Positions 1-16,113 of a stretch of DNA of 64,000 nt are shown here, one piece after another. A program made the translations under genes and the position numbers. The notes under the pieces were generated by a model that was not told the DNA's origin, ran no database searches, and saw only the letters and a program-made list of their open reading frames with translations. Source of the stretch: Deinococcus metallilatus (GTDB taxonomy: Bacteria > Deinococcota > Deinococci > Deinococcales > Deinococcaceae); the NCBI RefSeq assembly GCF_004758605.1, contig NZ_CP038512.1, positions 837,501 to 901,500 on the forward strand, in the 5' to 3' direction. How positions within the stretch are numbered: the stretch's first letter is position 1; each line of letters begins with the position of its first letter.

Positions 1-37
1 AGGCCGGTTCGGGTGAGCGGGGGGAAGAGTCAGTCAT
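1..37 (-). CDS. Probable 5' end of murC (partial)
   Basis: An ATG on the minus strand opens a reading frame of 12 codons (MTDSSPRSPEPA) that runs off the left edge. It lies 31 bases downstream of the murG stop in the same direction. In many dcw clusters murC (UDP-N-acetylmuramate-L-alanine ligase) follows murG, so murC is the likely identity, but the visible residues are too few to show homology. The upstream sequence has no strong ribosome-binding site. The name is inferred from context only. Confidence 0.35.
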   Translation of the reverse strand, partial: MTDSSPRSPEPA

Positions 38-68
38 GGTGAGAAGTCCGGGGCACGGGCAGGGGCAC

Positions 69-1154
<1,086 letters not shown>

Positions 1155-1160
1155 CGGGGG

Positions 1161-1166
1161 AGTGTA
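1161..1166 (-). promoter_or_regulatory. Leaderless -10 element of murG
   Basis: TACACT on the minus strand ends 6 nt before the murG ATG, the spacing expected if transcription starts at the start codon. Confidence 0.6.
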
Positions 1167-1184
1167 GAGCGCCAGTGCGTGGGA

Positions 1185-1226
1185 AGTGGTCAGTGGAAGG
1201 GGAACAGCCGCACCCCACTGACCACT
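1185..1226 (-). terminator. Perfect inverted repeat between the AIM24-family gene and murG
   Basis: AGTGGTCAGTGG at 1185-1196 pairs perfectly with CCACTGACCACT at 1215-1226 (12 bp, 18-nt loop). There is no U-run, so its role as terminator of the upstream AIM24-family gene is inferred from position. Confidence 0.5.
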
Positions 1227-1235
1227 CACCTGAGT

Positions 1236-1991
<756 letters not shown>

Positions 1992-2033
1992 GCTGCCGGG
2001 TACGGCGCCGGGCTCAGGAAGGTTCCCGGGCCG

Positions 2034-2039
2034 TACGCT
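2034..2039 (+). promoter_or_regulatory. Leaderless -10 element of the nitroreductase gene
   Basis: TACGCT ends 7 nt before the ATG at 2047. Confidence 0.5.
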
Positions 2040-2046
2040 GAGAGCC

Positions 2047-2681
<635 letters not shown>

Positions 2682-2685
<4 letters not shown>

Positions 2686-2956
2686 AGCTGGGGGGTTTCC
2701 TGGTGGGGCGTTGGAAGGTGTTCCCCCCACCCCGCCGGGGGCAGGGGGAGCTTTCCGCTGCGCTCGGCAAAGGGAGACTCGTTGCGCGGCGGAGATGTTT
2801 GGGGCGTGGACGGTTCCTGCCTGGAACGTATTGATTTCCGCCGGGCGGCTGCGGGCCTGCGGCCCGAAAGCTCCTCTGCTCTGCCTGCCCACTCGAAAGG
2901 TGGAACCTGGCCGTCGCCTCCAGAATTTTGCAAAGACAGGGGCTTCAGCTTTGGCC
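2682..2956 (-). repeat. Dispersed intergenic repeat family 1, copy A
   Basis: A ~270 bp non-coding unit in minus orientation that aligns by eye along its whole length with copies at 10513-10800 and 53288-53782. Shared landmarks, read on the minus strand: GCTGAAGC start, CAAAATTCTGGAGGCGACGG, GGTTCCACCTT, GGAGCTTTCGGGCCGCAGG, CGTTCCAGGCAGGAACCG, CTCCCTTTGCCGAG, GGAAAGCTCC and ACCTTCCAAC. GGAGCTTTC and GAAAGCTCC can pair over about 110 nt, and CGGGCCGCAGGCCCG is a local palindrome. It begins at the nitroreductase stop. No protein reading frame is conserved among the copies. Confidence 0.85.
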
Positions 2957-3058
2957 GGTATCAAGGCGGCTTGGGTTTGCTGCTCCTCCCCCCCGGTGGG
3001 CTGGGTGATGCACAGAAGTCTGCTATTAGGAGAGAAATACGTTGGGGACGGCAAGAAA

Positions 3059-3109
3059 AGCTCCTCCCCCTTGAGGGGGGAGGCCGGGTGGGGGTGAACG
3101 GGCCTGGCG
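3059..3109 (+). repeat. Hairpin repeat family 2
   Basis: CCTCCCCCTTGAGGGGGGAGG hairpin core followed by a GGGTGGGGGTGA tail and CGGGCCTGG. It is nearly identical, inverted, to the copy at 11829-11880. The rest of the 2957-3284 interval shows no gene. Confidence 0.65.
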
Positions 3110-3284
3110 GAGAGAGGCCAATGGATAACCCAATGACCGCCCCTCACAGCACCCCTGAGCCGGAAGAGGCGCAAAGCGCGCGGCACAGCGGGACGCCCCA
3201 GGCCGGATCCCGGGAACTTTCGGTCTTCTGCTCACGTATCTAAACTTCTCCCGGTGTCGCACGTGGTCCGAACGTGACGTGTGC

Positions 3285-3313
3285 CTGAACACGGGAGGGG
3301 CGTTTGCTAGACT
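3285..3313 (+). promoter_or_regulatory. sigA promoter
   Basis: CTGAAC at 3285-3290 (-35-like), a 17-bp spacer and TAGACT at 3308-3313, preceded by TG one base upstream (extended -10). It gives a leader of about 70 nt before the sigA ribosome-binding site. Confidence 0.6.
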
Positions 3314-3390
3314 GACGCGCTACGGCCCCGGCTCCCCGCCGCTTTTTGTTTCAAGCCGCCCACAGCCGCTTTCGCGCCCCAGGAGTACGC

Positions 3391-4986
<1,596 letters not shown>

Positions 4987-5005
4987 AGCCTTTGGCCATC
5001 TGCCT

Positions 5006-5032
5006 GCCCCCGTCCCCGTGGCGGGGGTTTTC
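5006..5032 (+). terminator. Rho-independent terminator of sigA
   Basis: CCCCCG (5007-5012) pairs with CGGGGG (5022-5027), followed by TTTTCTC. Confidence 0.8.
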
Positions 5033-5103
5033 TCTTGCTGGGGAAGTGCCTGAACTGTGCTCCTTTCCGTCCCTGCCTGCGCTAGCCTGAAGCCATAGAC
5101 ACC

Positions 5104-6557
5104 GTGCCCTCTCCCGCTGCCTCCCCCACGCGGCCCCGGCCCCGGTGGGCGGACCGCTCCTGGCTGCTGGTGCTCGTCCCGCTGGCGGGCCTGGCCTGGC
5201 TGCCCTGGTGGTCGGTGCTGGGGCTGATGCTGGCGCTGGCGATCACGCACGGGGAAGGGGAGGCGCGCTCGGTGCGGGTGCCGCTGCTCCTGCTGGGCGG
5301 TGGCCTGGGCCTGGCGTTGCTGCTGCCCGGAATGCGGGGGCCGGAGGGGGCGCTGGCCTTCACGCAGATGTTCGGAAGGGTGATGGGCGGGACGGCGCTG
5401 GTGTACCTGGCGTCGTCGGCGCTGGACGGGGGGCGCGTGGGGTGGGGAACCGTCTGGCTCGGCGTCCTGCTGCTGCTGGGGAGTGTGCTGCCGGGCGAGG
5501 GGCCGCCTCTGGTGCTGGCCGTGGGCCTGCTCGCGCTGGTGCTGGCGCTGCTGGGGGCGGTGGGCGCCGAGAACCGCCCGTTCTTGCGGTTGGGCGGGAG
5601 TGGGCGGGCGCTGCTGGGCGTGGCGGGGCTGGCACTGGTGGGCGCGGTTCTGGTGGGCCTTCTGGCCTTTGCCTGGCAGGGCCGCCCCGCGCCTCCGTCT
5701 CTGGCGGTGCCCCCGCCGGTCACTACGCGGGGGCCCGGGGCAGGCACGGCGGTGCGGCCTGCCTCTCCGCCCGCTTCTGTGGCACGTCCGCGTGCCAGAC
5801 CGGCACCGACTCCGCAGGCGGCCCCGTCGCTGGGCACCGACCTGCCCCTGCTGGGCGGCCTGTTTCTGATGCTGGCGCTACTGCTCCTGTTCCTGCGTGG
5901 GCGGGCCGAGCGGTGGCGCGCGGGGGTGCGCCCGCGGTGGTGGGAGCTGCTGGCGGCAGCGGGTCTGCTGGTCGCGGCCCTGCTGGGCATCGCCTTTGTC
6001 TTCGCGGCACCTGGGAGCGGCATGGGTGGTGGGCTAGGGGGGGCGGCAGGCCCCGGCGGAGCCACCGGGCCGCTCAGCGAGCTGGCACAGGACCCCCTTT
6101 CCCGCCTGGGTGCGCGGGTGCTGTGGTGGCTGAGCCTGATCTCCTTCGTCGTCCTGACCGTGCTGGCGGGGGCGGTGGTCTGGCTGGCCCTGAAACTGCA
6201 CCCCGATCCAGCGGGGGAGGCGGGGGAAGCCGACCCCGCGCCAGTTCCCGCGCCCACCCCGCCCGAGGCCCTGCACCGCGTCCGCCTGGCCTACCGCGCC
6301 GCCCTGACCTCGCTCGCGGAGGCAGGGTTGGGGCGCGGCGGGTCGGAAACACCCGCCGAACACGCGGGCCGCGCCGTGCGCGAGCTGCCCTCCCTGGCTG
6401 CGCCCTTGGGCACCCTGGTCGCCGCCTACGCCCCCGTGCGCTACGGCGGGCGCGTCACCGACGAGGACGCCGACGCCGCCGAGCGGGCCGCGCGGGACGT
6501 GGCGCAGCTCACGGCGGGCGTGCGGCTGAAGCGTGATGAACCGGAAAGCGAGACACC

Positions 6558-6561
<4 letters not shown>
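5104..6561 (+). CDS. DUF4129 domain multi-pass membrane protein
   Basis: The 485-residue product has about six hydrophobic segments in residues 20-200, a Pro/Ala-rich loop near 205-240, two or three further membrane helices (about 250-380), and a C-terminal cytoplasmic domain of DUF4129 type (near 395-475, with ETPAEHAGRAVRELP and VRYGGRVTDEDADAAERAARDV). DUF4129 proteins commonly sit beside MoxR and DUF58 genes, as here: the stop overlaps the moxR ATG as ATGA. The start is a GTG. A TAGCCT -10 (5083-5088) lies 15 nt upstream, so the leader would be very short. The biochemical role is unknown; a transglutaminase domain, often present in relatives, is absent. Confidence 0.8.
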
Positions 6562-7541
<980 letters not shown>

Positions 7542-7573
7542 ACCTTCCCGCGCTGCTGCTGACCCTCGCGGCG

Positions 7574-8668
7574 TTGCTGACGGTGCTGCTGGCCGCGTTC
7601 CTGACCGCCCGCCGTCCGCCGCGCGTGACCCTCACCCGCGACTTTCCGCCGCAGGGCTTCGAGGGGACGCGCCTCCCGTACCGCGTGCGGGTCGAGGTCG
7701 AGTCGCGCTGGCCGCTGCGGGTGCTGATCGAGGACCCCACGCCCCTGAGCGTGGTGCCCGGCGAGCAGTTCGTGCTGGGCGGCCTGACGGTCGGCCGCAG
7801 CGTGACCGAGCGGGTCACGAACTTGACGCTGAACCGCCGGGGCGAGTACACCTGGCCGGGCGGCACGCTGCGCTGGGCCGATCCCCTGGGGCTGTTCTGG
7901 CACGCGGCCCCGCTGCCCCAGCCCAATCAACACGGCCCCGCGCGGCTGGAGGTCTACCCCGGCACCCACGGCCTGCTGCTCCCCGACCTGCTGCGCCCGC
8001 TCCTCAGCGAGGGCACCCTCTCGCGCACGCTGGGCCTCGAAGACCCCATCAGCCTGCGCGGCGCGCGGCCCTACCTGCCGGGCGATCCGCCGGGGCGGGT
8101 TCACTGGCGGCTCTCGGCCCGCGGCGGGGCGCTGACCGTGCGCGAACTCGACCGGACGGCCGCGAGCAGCGTGACGGTCTTCCTCGACCTGAACGGCAGC
8201 GAGGTCTTCGTGGAGAGCGCCGTGCGCCTCGCCAGCAGCCTGATTCAGGAGGCGCTGGCGCTGGACCTGCCCGTCAGCGTGGCGACCCGCCAAGGCGTGA
8301 CCCCGACCGGCCGCACGCCCGAAGCCCTGCGCGCGGCCCTGCGCCGTCTCGCCCAGGTGCAGCCCGACCTCGCCCCGCCGCTGATCCCACCCTCCCGCGC
8401 GGGCGGCAACCTGATCGTGCTGACGCAGCGTGCCGGGCCAGCCCTGGTCGAGCAGGCGATGCGGGCCCGTGCCAGTGCCAGCCGGGTGGTGATCGTCGCC
8501 ATTCCCGAAGGCTTCTACCTGGAACCCGGCGAGAAGCCGCGCCGCCAGTGGGTCGGGGCGCCCGAGACGGTGCGCGATCTGGAGCGCCGCGCCGGGATTC
8601 TGGCCGAGGCGGGTGTGGTGGTCTATGTCTTGCGCGGCAACCAGAGCGTGCTGCGGCTGGGGGCGTGA
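7574..8668 (+). CDS. DUF58 domain membrane-anchored protein
   Basis: The product (364 residues from this TTG) has an N-terminal hydrophobic anchor, an extracytoplasmic-looking beta domain, and the DUF58 signature GARPYLPGDPPGRVHWRLSA near residues 160-180, ending in a vWA-like fold. DUF58 proteins pair with MoxR ATPases. Start choice is uncertain: the hydrophobic segment continues upstream in frame (LNLPALLLTLAALL) to a CTG at 7538 that overlaps the moxR stop as CTGA, and no ATG or GTG exists between. Starting at TTG 7574 cuts the predicted membrane helix, so translation from the overlapping CTG is plausible. Third gene of the operon. Confidence 0.82.
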   Translation: MLTVLLAAFLTARRPPRVTLTRDFPPQGFEGTRLPYRVRVEVESRWPLRVLIEDPTPLSVVPGEQFVLGGLTVGRSVTERVTNLTLNRRGEYTWPGGTLRWADPLGLFWHAAPLPQPNQHGPARLEVYPGTHGLLLPDLLRPLLSEGTLSRTLGLEDPISLRGARPYLPGDPPGRVHWRLSARGGALTVRELDRTAASSVTVFLDLNGSEVFVESAVRLASSLIQEALALDLPVSVATRQGVTPTGRTPEALRAALRRLAQVQPDLAPPLIPPSRAGGNLIVLTQRAGPALVEQAMRARASASRVVIVAIPEGFYLEPGEKPRRQWVGAPETVRDLERRAGILAEAGVVVYVLRGNQSVLRLGA

Positions 8669-8717
8669 CCGAGCCAACCTTAAAGGGACGCTCACGCCGC
8701 GCCCGAAAGGCCCCTGC

Positions 8718-8723
8718 TAGCGT
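8718..8723 (+). promoter_or_regulatory. -10 element upstream of the small acidic protein gene
   Basis: TAGCGT with TG one base upstream (extended -10, 8715-8723), 23 nt before the ATG. The AGGAGG at 8733-8738 shows this gene has a conventional leader. Confidence 0.4.
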
Positions 8724-8746
8724 AGGGGGCACAGGAGGCTTTCACC

Positions 8747-9016
8747 ATGACCCAGCGTGACGACAACCAGCCCAACCCCTCCGATACGGTGAAGACCGAG
8801 GACGAGATCAGCAACGTGGACCTGCAATTCATGGGGGCCCAGCGGGACCAGATGGACGCCCGGATCGACATGCAGGACGTGGCCCCCGGCGAATACCGGG
8901 ACATGGGCCTGAACAAGCAGGACGTGGCTTCTATCGGCAGCATGATCACCAGCGACCCGGCCAGCACCACGCCCGGCGAGGAAACGTCGCTGAACACCAA
9001 AGACAGCGAAGTCTGA
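8747..9016 (+). CDS. Small acidic hypothetical protein
   Basis: This 89-residue, Asp/Glu/Gln/Met-rich soluble protein has no signal peptide, membrane helix or recognised domain. It contains two short related stretches (AQRDQMDARIDMQD and YRDMGLNKQDVAS). An AGGAGG lies 8 nt before the ATG and a strong bidirectional terminator follows, so the gene looks real. I do not recognise a family; the composition resembles short stress-associated proteins of deinococci, but that is an impression and not evidence of function. Confidence 0.7.
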   Translation: MTQRDDNQPNPSDTVKTEDEISNVDLQFMGAQRDQMDARIDMQDVAPGEYRDMGLNKQDVASIGSMITSDPASTTPGEETSLNTKDSEV

Positions 9017-9027
9017 AGAGGTCAGAA

Positions 9028-9062
9028 GCAGGGGCCAGTGGGAAAACCTCACTGGCCCCTGC
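9028..9062. terminator. Bidirectional terminator between convergent genes
   Basis: GCAGGGGCCAGTG (9028-9040) pairs perfectly with CACTGGCCCCTGC (9050-9062). It separates the small acidic gene from convergent mnmE. Confidence 0.8.
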
Positions 9063-9075
9063 CACCGTGCGCGGC

Positions 9076-10395
<1,320 letters not shown>

Positions 10396-10402
10396 GGGGG
10401 GT

Positions 10403-10408
10403 AGGGTA
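10403..10408 (-). promoter_or_regulatory. Leaderless -10 element of mnmE
   Basis: TACCCT on the minus strand ends 7 nt before the GTG start. Confidence 0.55.
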
Positions 10409-10512
10409 GCAGGGGCGGGGAGGGCAGAAGGGGCCGCCGCCTCCCCTTTCCTCTGCAAGAACCCATTTGGCAAGAGGTCACCGTGACGCTGCCCCACCCC
10501 ACCAGCGTCCAG

Positions 10513-10800
10513 AGCTGAAGCGCCCCTTGTCTTTTGTCTTTTCAAAATTCTGGAGGCGACGGTCAGGTTCCACCTTGCAACTGGGCAGGCTTAGCAGAGG
10601 AGCTTTCGGGCCGCAGGCCCGCAGCCGCCCGGTGGAAATCAACACGTTCCAGGCAGGAACCGCCACCGCCCCAAACATCTCCGCCGCTTAACGGGACTCC
10701 CTTTGCCGAGTGCGGCGGAAAGCTCCCCCTGCCCCCGGCGGGGGGGAGGGGGGACCACCTTCCAACGCCATCGCTCCACCAGGACACCCCCAGCTTCAAC
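10513..10800 (+). repeat. Dispersed intergenic repeat family 1, copy B
   Basis: Plus-strand copy of the unit at 2682-2956, with the same order of landmarks. Its ends are imperfect inverted repeats (GCTGAAGC at the left, GCTTCAAC at the right), as in a small non-autonomous mobile element. GGAGCTTTC near 10600 can pair with GAAAGCTCC near 10720. It occupies most of the ~500-bp gap between mnmE and the solute-binding protein gene. Confidence 0.85.
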
Positions 10801-10892
10801 CAGCCTCAGAGGCCCTTTTCACCTGTGATGGACGTGTGATGCTCCTGTGACAGCGCGGCGCGCAGACTCGAAGCTCAACCGGAGGTTTAACG

Positions 10893-11663
10893 ATGCGTTC
10901 ACTTCCCGCCCGACTGACCGTCGCCGCTTTGTGCCTCGCCGCCCTGCCTGCTGCCCAGGCCCGCACCCTGGCCGAAGCGAAGGCCAGCGGCACCCTCAAG
11001 ATCGCCACCAGCGCAGACTTCGAGCCGTTCAACTACCTCCGGGGCGGTTCGCCTGCGGGGTTCGAGGTGGACCTGGGGGAAGCCGTCGCCCACCGCCTGG
11101 GCCTCCAGGTGCAGTGGGTGGTGCGGCCCTTCGACGGGCTGCTGCGTGACCTGGCCGAGCGTCCGCAGGAGATCGACCTGGTGATCGCCTCGCACGCCAT
11201 CACCAGCACCCGGCAGCAGAGCGCGGACTTCAGCGCGCCGCACTACTGCACGGGCGGCGTGATCCTGACCCGGGCGGGCGGTCCCCTGACCAGCAAGACC
11301 CTCGCCGGGAAGAACCTCGGCGCGGAGGCGGGCAGCACCTACTTCGGGTTTCTCCGCAAGCTCCCCTTCCAGAAAACGGTGCAGGTCTATCCCAGCAGCC
11401 AGGCCGCCATCCAGGCTGTCGCGACCGGCCAGGTGGACGCCATCGCGACTGACCGCTTCGCCGCACTGGACGCCCTCAAAACGTTTCCGAAGGCGAAGCT
11501 GGTGGTCGGGGACACCCTCTGGAAGGAACAGATCGGTATGGCCTTCGCCAAAGGCAACGACGACCTGCGCCAGGCCGTGAATACCGCGCTGAAACAGATC
11601 GTGCAGGACGGCACCTACGCCAAACTGAGCCGCCAGTATTTCGGGCAGGACATCGGCTGCTAG
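10893..11663 (+). CDS. Family 3 extracellular solute-binding protein (polar amino-acid type)
   Basis: This 256-residue secreted or lipid-free periplasmic receptor has a signal peptide (residues 1-23, ending AAQA) followed by the SBP_bac_3 domain: GTLKIATSADFEPFNY, FEVDLGEAVAHRLGLQVQ, and a C-terminal GMAFAKGNDDLRQAVNTALKQI segment. Such proteins deliver polar amino acids to ABC importers. No permease or ATPase gene is adjacent, so it is an orphan receptor. GGAGG lies 7 nt before the ATG. One cysteine is present near residue 119 and one at the C-terminus (DIGC). The ligand cannot be assigned. Confidence 0.88.
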   Translation: MRSLPARLTVAALCLAALPAAQARTLAEAKASGTLKIATSADFEPFNYLRGGSPAGFEVDLGEAVAHRLGLQVQWVVRPFDGLLRDLAERPQEIDLVIASHAITSTRQQSADFSAPHYCTGGVILTRAGGPLTSKTLAGKNLGAEAGSTYFGFLRKLPFQKTVQVYPSSQAAIQAVATGQVDAIATDRFAALDALKTFPKAKLVVGDTLWKEQIGMAFAKGNDDLRQAVNTALKQIVQDGTYAKLSRQYFGQDIGC

Positions 11664-11713
11664 ACCGCTTCCCGCCTGAGCTTGAGTGATGAGAAAAGCA
11701 CGCTGAGGACGAA

Positions 11714-11764
11714 TTCCCCCTTTCCCCTTATGAGGGACTCGCAGAGGGTTGGGGAGGGGGGTGG
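11714..11764 (+). repeat. Hairpin repeat family 2
   Basis: CCCCCTTTCCCCTTATGAGGGACTCGCAGAGGGTTGGGGAGGG-type copy, split here for length: CCCCTT arm, GACTCGCAGAG loop word, GGGGAGGGGGGTGG arm. Confidence 0.55.
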
Positions 11765-11828
11765 CCGCCGGGTTGCCCTCTGGCCGCGCCTGAAAAGTGG
11801 AGGTTGAACTTCCCCGTCTGCCTCGGGC

Positions 11829-11880
11829 GCCCGGCCCGCTCACCCCCACCCGGCCTCCCCCCTCAAGGGGGAGGAGCTTT
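11829..11880 (-). repeat. Hairpin repeat family 2, inverted partner
   Basis: The minus strand reads AGCTCCTCCCCCTTGAGGGG, then GGAGGCCGGGTGGGGGTGAG, then CGGGCC, almost identical to 3059-3109. It lies ~65 nt from the copy at 11714-11764 in opposite orientation. Apart from these two units, 11664-12005 shows no gene. Confidence 0.65.
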
Positions 11881-12005
11881 TTGCTGTCCCAGACGTTCCT
11901 TTCTCTTCGTGGGAGTCTTGCGCCTCATCCGGCCCGCCCGAACGCAGACGCGCACGGCCTCCAGCAGAAGACGTGCGCGCTGCGTTGCGCTCCTGCTCGC
12001 CTGAC

Positions 12006-12641
<636 letters not shown>

Positions 12642-12797
12642 GGCGGGCCTCCCATCGGCCGCCTTCCCCACGCTCTTTCTTTCCCGGGCGGGAAGGGCGG
12701 GAACCGTCACCTTCCTCTCCAAAAAGAAAAGGCCCCTCAAACACGGCTTCGTGCTCAAAGGGAGGAAGGCAGCGTACCCTGTTCAGGGCATAGGCGA

Positions 12798-12803
12798 ACT
12801 ATA
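12798..12803 (-). promoter_or_regulatory. Extended -10 promoter of the DUF4258 gene
   Basis: The minus strand reads TGCTATAGT, an extended -10 close to consensus. Confidence 0.5.
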
Positions 12804-12918
12804 GCACGCGCGCAGGGGGCTGCGGGGTGACGCGCCGGACAGACGCCGGGGCCTCTCCCTTTCTAGGCTGAGACAGTTCTCATCGCCGAGTCCCGCCCGC
12901 TGTTCAGGAGGTGCCCTT

Positions 12919-13783
<865 letters not shown>

Positions 13784-13800
13784 GGAAGCGGTCAGCTCTC

Positions 13801-13827
13801 AGCCGTCGGCAGGCGGGGCTGACGGCT
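13801..13827. terminator. Inverted repeat after the GNAT gene
   Basis: AGCCGTC (13801-13807) pairs with GACGGCT (13821-13827). There is no U-run, so terminator function is tentative. Confidence 0.4.
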
Positions 13828-13856
13828 CCCCCACAATCCGGCGCCCCCGCCCGCGT

Positions 13857-13862
13857 TAGCCT
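13857..13862 (+). promoter_or_regulatory. Leaderless -10 element of the small Cys/His protein gene
   Basis: TAGCCT ends 6 nt before the ATG at 13869. Confidence 0.55.
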
Positions 13863-13868
13863 CCCCGC

Positions 13869-14177
13869 ATGGGCAAACGTGACCGCTCCGGGCCTCAACC
13901 TGCTTACGTGACGCTGCGGGACTTGCCCGGCACGCGCGTCATGTTCTGGATGGTGGAGGACTGTCCGTACTGCGGCGGGCCGCACGTCCACCCGGCCGGG
14001 AACCTCCGCACGGCCGACCCCGGCGAGCGGCTGGGCGAGCAGGCTGCCCCCTGTGATCCCGCCCGGACCTACGAGCTGCTGCTCCCGCCCCGCCCCAAAA
14101 AGAAGAACAACAAGCAGGAACGCCGCAAGGAACGCCGGTCGGGCAGGCTGCGGGACTGGGACGACGAGAACGGGTGA
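13869..14177 (+). CDS. Small hypothetical protein with CPYCGGPH motif
   Basis: This 102-residue soluble protein has DCPYCGGPHVHPAG near residues 31-44, a CxxC plus two His arrangement that could bind zinc, and a third cysteine further on (QAAPCDP). The C-terminal quarter is very basic (PRPKKKNNKQERRKERR), suggesting nucleic-acid or ribosome contact. I do not recognise a named family. The coding call is supported by the leaderless -10, consistent codon use and a strong terminator just after the stop. Confidence 0.7.
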   Translation: MGKRDRSGPQPAYVTLRDLPGTRVMFWMVEDCPYCGGPHVHPAGNLRTADPGERLGEQAAPCDPARTYELLLPPRPKKKNNKQERRKERRSGRLRDWDDENG

Positions 14178-14235
14178 AGCTGGGAGACGCCCTGCCACGT
14201 GAGGCGGGAGGGTCTTTTTTGGAGGACACCACGGA

Positions 14236-14284
14236 GAACGGGGATCGTGGGAGAACTGCCTGCTACGATCCCCGTTCCCTTTTC
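14236..14284 (+). terminator. Strong terminator between convergent genes
   Basis: GAACGGGGATCGT (14236-14248) pairs perfectly with ACGATCCCCGTTC (14265-14277), followed by CCTTTT. Confidence 0.85.
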
Positions 14285-14939
14285 AGTGCTGGTGTTCGCT
14301 CCCGCTACCCATGTCCATCCCCTCCATCCCCTCCATTCCCGCATGGTCACTGGCCGCAGCAGGCGCAGGCAGCGGCTTGGCGCCCCGTTCGGCGAGCATC
14401 TGCCCCATCAGTCGGATTTCGCCCGTCTGGGTGGCCTGAATCTGGCGGGCGAGGGTCCGCACTTCAGGGCGGATGCCCGGCGCGAGGGCGGGTTTCACCA
14501 TGCTCAGCGCGCCCTGGTGGTGGCGGATCATCAGTTGCAGGAAGAGGCGTTCGGCGTCCTTCACGGGCAGGGTGTCCAGGCGGCTCAGGTCGGCGGGGGC
14601 AGCCATGCCCATCATCCGGGCGTGTTCGGCGGTCATGCCCGCCCCGCCCCAGGGCAGGCCCCAGAGGGTGAGCCAGCCGCGCATCTGCCCGATCTGCTCC
14701 TGCTGCGAGAGCAGGATATCCAGCGCCACCGAGCGCAGCGTGCGGTCCTGGCTGCGGTCGCGGATACGGGTCGCCATATCCACCGCCTGGGCGTGGTGTT
14801 GCGTCATCTCGCGCACGAAGCGCACCTCGGGGCTGTTCTCGCGCGGCGGGCCGGTGCGTGGACCGAGGGCCAGGGCCACGGCGATCAGCGCGGCCACCAG
14901 GAGCGCGAGGGCGGCGAGCAGGGGAAAGCGGCGGGACAT
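14283..14939 (-). CDS. DUF305 domain exported protein
   Basis: The 218-residue product has an N-terminal hydrophobic signal or anchor (residues 6-26) and a DUF305 ferritin-like helical domain: REMTQHHAQAVDMA near residue 43 and LMIRHHQGALSMVKPAL near 137, the two paired HH motifs that define the family. A Met/Gly/His-rich tail (GMEGMEGMDMGSGSEHQH) resembles metal-binding extensions. DUF305 proteins are often found in metal (copper, silver) contexts, but the role is unproved. Its start is 43 bases from the divergent MscS gene start. Confidence 0.87.
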   Translation of the reverse strand: MSRRFPLLAALALLVAALIAVALALGPRTGPPRENSPEVRFVREMTQHHAQAVDMATRIRDRSQDRTLRSVALDILLSQQEQIGQMRGWLTLWGLPWGGAGMTAEHARMMGMAAPADLSRLDTLPVKDAERLFLQLMIRHHQGALSMVKPALAPGIRPEVRTLARQIQATQTGEIRLMGQMLAERGAKPLPAPAAASDHAGMEGMEGMDMGSGSEHQH

Positions 14940-14945
14940 GGACGG

Positions 14946-14976
14946 AGTATAGGAAGCGGGATGCGGCCGCTAGACT
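14946..14976. promoter_or_regulatory. Divergent leaderless promoters (DUF305 / MscS)
   Basis: The minus-strand TATACT (14946-14951) ends 6 nt before the DUF305 ATG; the plus-strand TAGACT (14971-14976) ends 6 nt before the MscS GTG. The two hexamers are 19 bp apart, so each -35 region overlaps the opposing -10. Confidence 0.6.
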
Positions 14977-14982
14977 GGCGCC

Positions 14983-16113
14983 GTGACCGGCCAAGTAGAT
15001 TCCTCGCGCCTGCTGGGGCTGGACGCCCTGCGCGCCGCTCTGGCTGAAACCTGGCAGGGGGTCCGCGACGTGGTGGCCGAATACGGCCCGAATGCCCTGC
15101 TGGCCGCCCTGCTGGTGCTGCTGTACGCGCTGCTGTTCTGGGGGGTGTCCAGGGTGGCGTTCGCGCTGCTGGGCCGCTTCTTTCACGTGGATACGCATCC
15201 CATCGCGCGGCGGGTGCTGCGGACGGTGCTGCGCCTGACTTTTCTGATGCTGGTGCTGCTGTCCATCACGGCGCTGTTTCCGGCGCTGGCTCACTGGAGC
15301 GGCGCCGTGTTCCGGGTGTACCTGCTGCTGCTGTTGCTGTACGTGGGGTGGGGCGTCATCCAGCGGTTTCTGCACGTTCAGACCGAACACTGGGAACTGG
15401 ACACGAGCCTGCGGGTGCTGGTCAGCAACGTCACGCGGGCGGTGTGGGTGCTGCTGGGCGTGTACCTCGTCGCGGCGCAGTTCGGCGTGAACCTGCTGCC
15501 GATCCTGGGGGGGCTGGGCGTGGTGGGCCTGGCGGTCGGCTTTGCGGCGCAGGACATCCTCGCCAACCTGATCAGTGGGATCACGCTGCTGCTGGACCGG
15601 CCCTTCCGTCTGGGCGACTGGATTCGCACCGAGGCACACGAGGGCCAGGTGACGCGCCTCACCCTGCGGACCACCCGTATCCGCACCCGCGATAACGAGC
15701 ACGTCAGCATCCCCAACAAGGAGGTCGCCGGGGCGGTCGTGGAGAACCTCAGCAAGGGGGGAACGCTGCGCCTGAACGTGAACGTCCCCCTGGCCTACCG
15801 CGAACACGTGGACCATGCGCGGCAACTGCTGCTGAAGGTCCTGCGCGGTGTTTCCGAGGTGCTGCCCGACCCCGCCCCGCAGGTGCTGGTGCAGGAACTC
15901 GAAGAGAGCCGGGTGCGGCTGCTGCTGCGCTTCTGGATCGGCGCCGAACACGTCGTCACCTACCCGGTGATCCGCATGCAGGTGCTGGAAGCCGCCAAGG
16001 AAGCCTTGCAGGCGGCGGGCGTGGAGGTGCCCTTCCCGCGGATGCAGGTGCAGCTGGACGGCGTCCCTTCCGCCGTTTCCCCCGAACCCCGCGAGGACCG
16101 TGCGGACGCCTGA
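14983..16113 (+). CDS. Small-conductance mechanosensitive channel (MscS family)
   Basis: This 376-residue inner-membrane tension-gated channel has three or more N-terminal membrane helices. The pore-lining TM3 and family signature lie near residues 178-210 (GGLGVVGLAVGFAAQDILANLISG), followed by the beta domain (RPFRLGDWIRTE, RTTRIRTRDNEHVSIPNKEV) and a cytoplasmic alpha/beta domain. The start is a leaderless GTG. The stop lies 14 nt inside the next gene. It is predicted to relieve hypo-osmotic shock; a sensory or regulatory role is possible for larger paralogues, but no extra domain is present. Confidence 0.93.
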   Translation: MTGQVDSSRLLGLDALRAALAETWQGVRDVVAEYGPNALLAALLVLLYALLFWGVSRVAFALLGRFFHVDTHPIARRVLRTVLRLTFLMLVLLSITALFPALAHWSGAVFRVYLLLLLLYVGWGVIQRFLHVQTEHWELDTSLRVLVSNVTRAVWVLLGVYLVAAQFGVNLLPILGGLGVVGLAVGFAAQDILANLISGITLLLDRPFRLGDWIRTEAHEGQVTRLTLRTTRIRTRDNEHVSIPNKEVAGAVVENLSKGGTLRLNVNVPLAYREHVDHARQLLLKVLRGVSEVLPDPAPQVLVQELEESRVRLLLRFWIGAEHVVTYPVIRMQVLEAAKEALQAAGVEVPFPRMQVQLDGVPSAVSPEPREDRADA

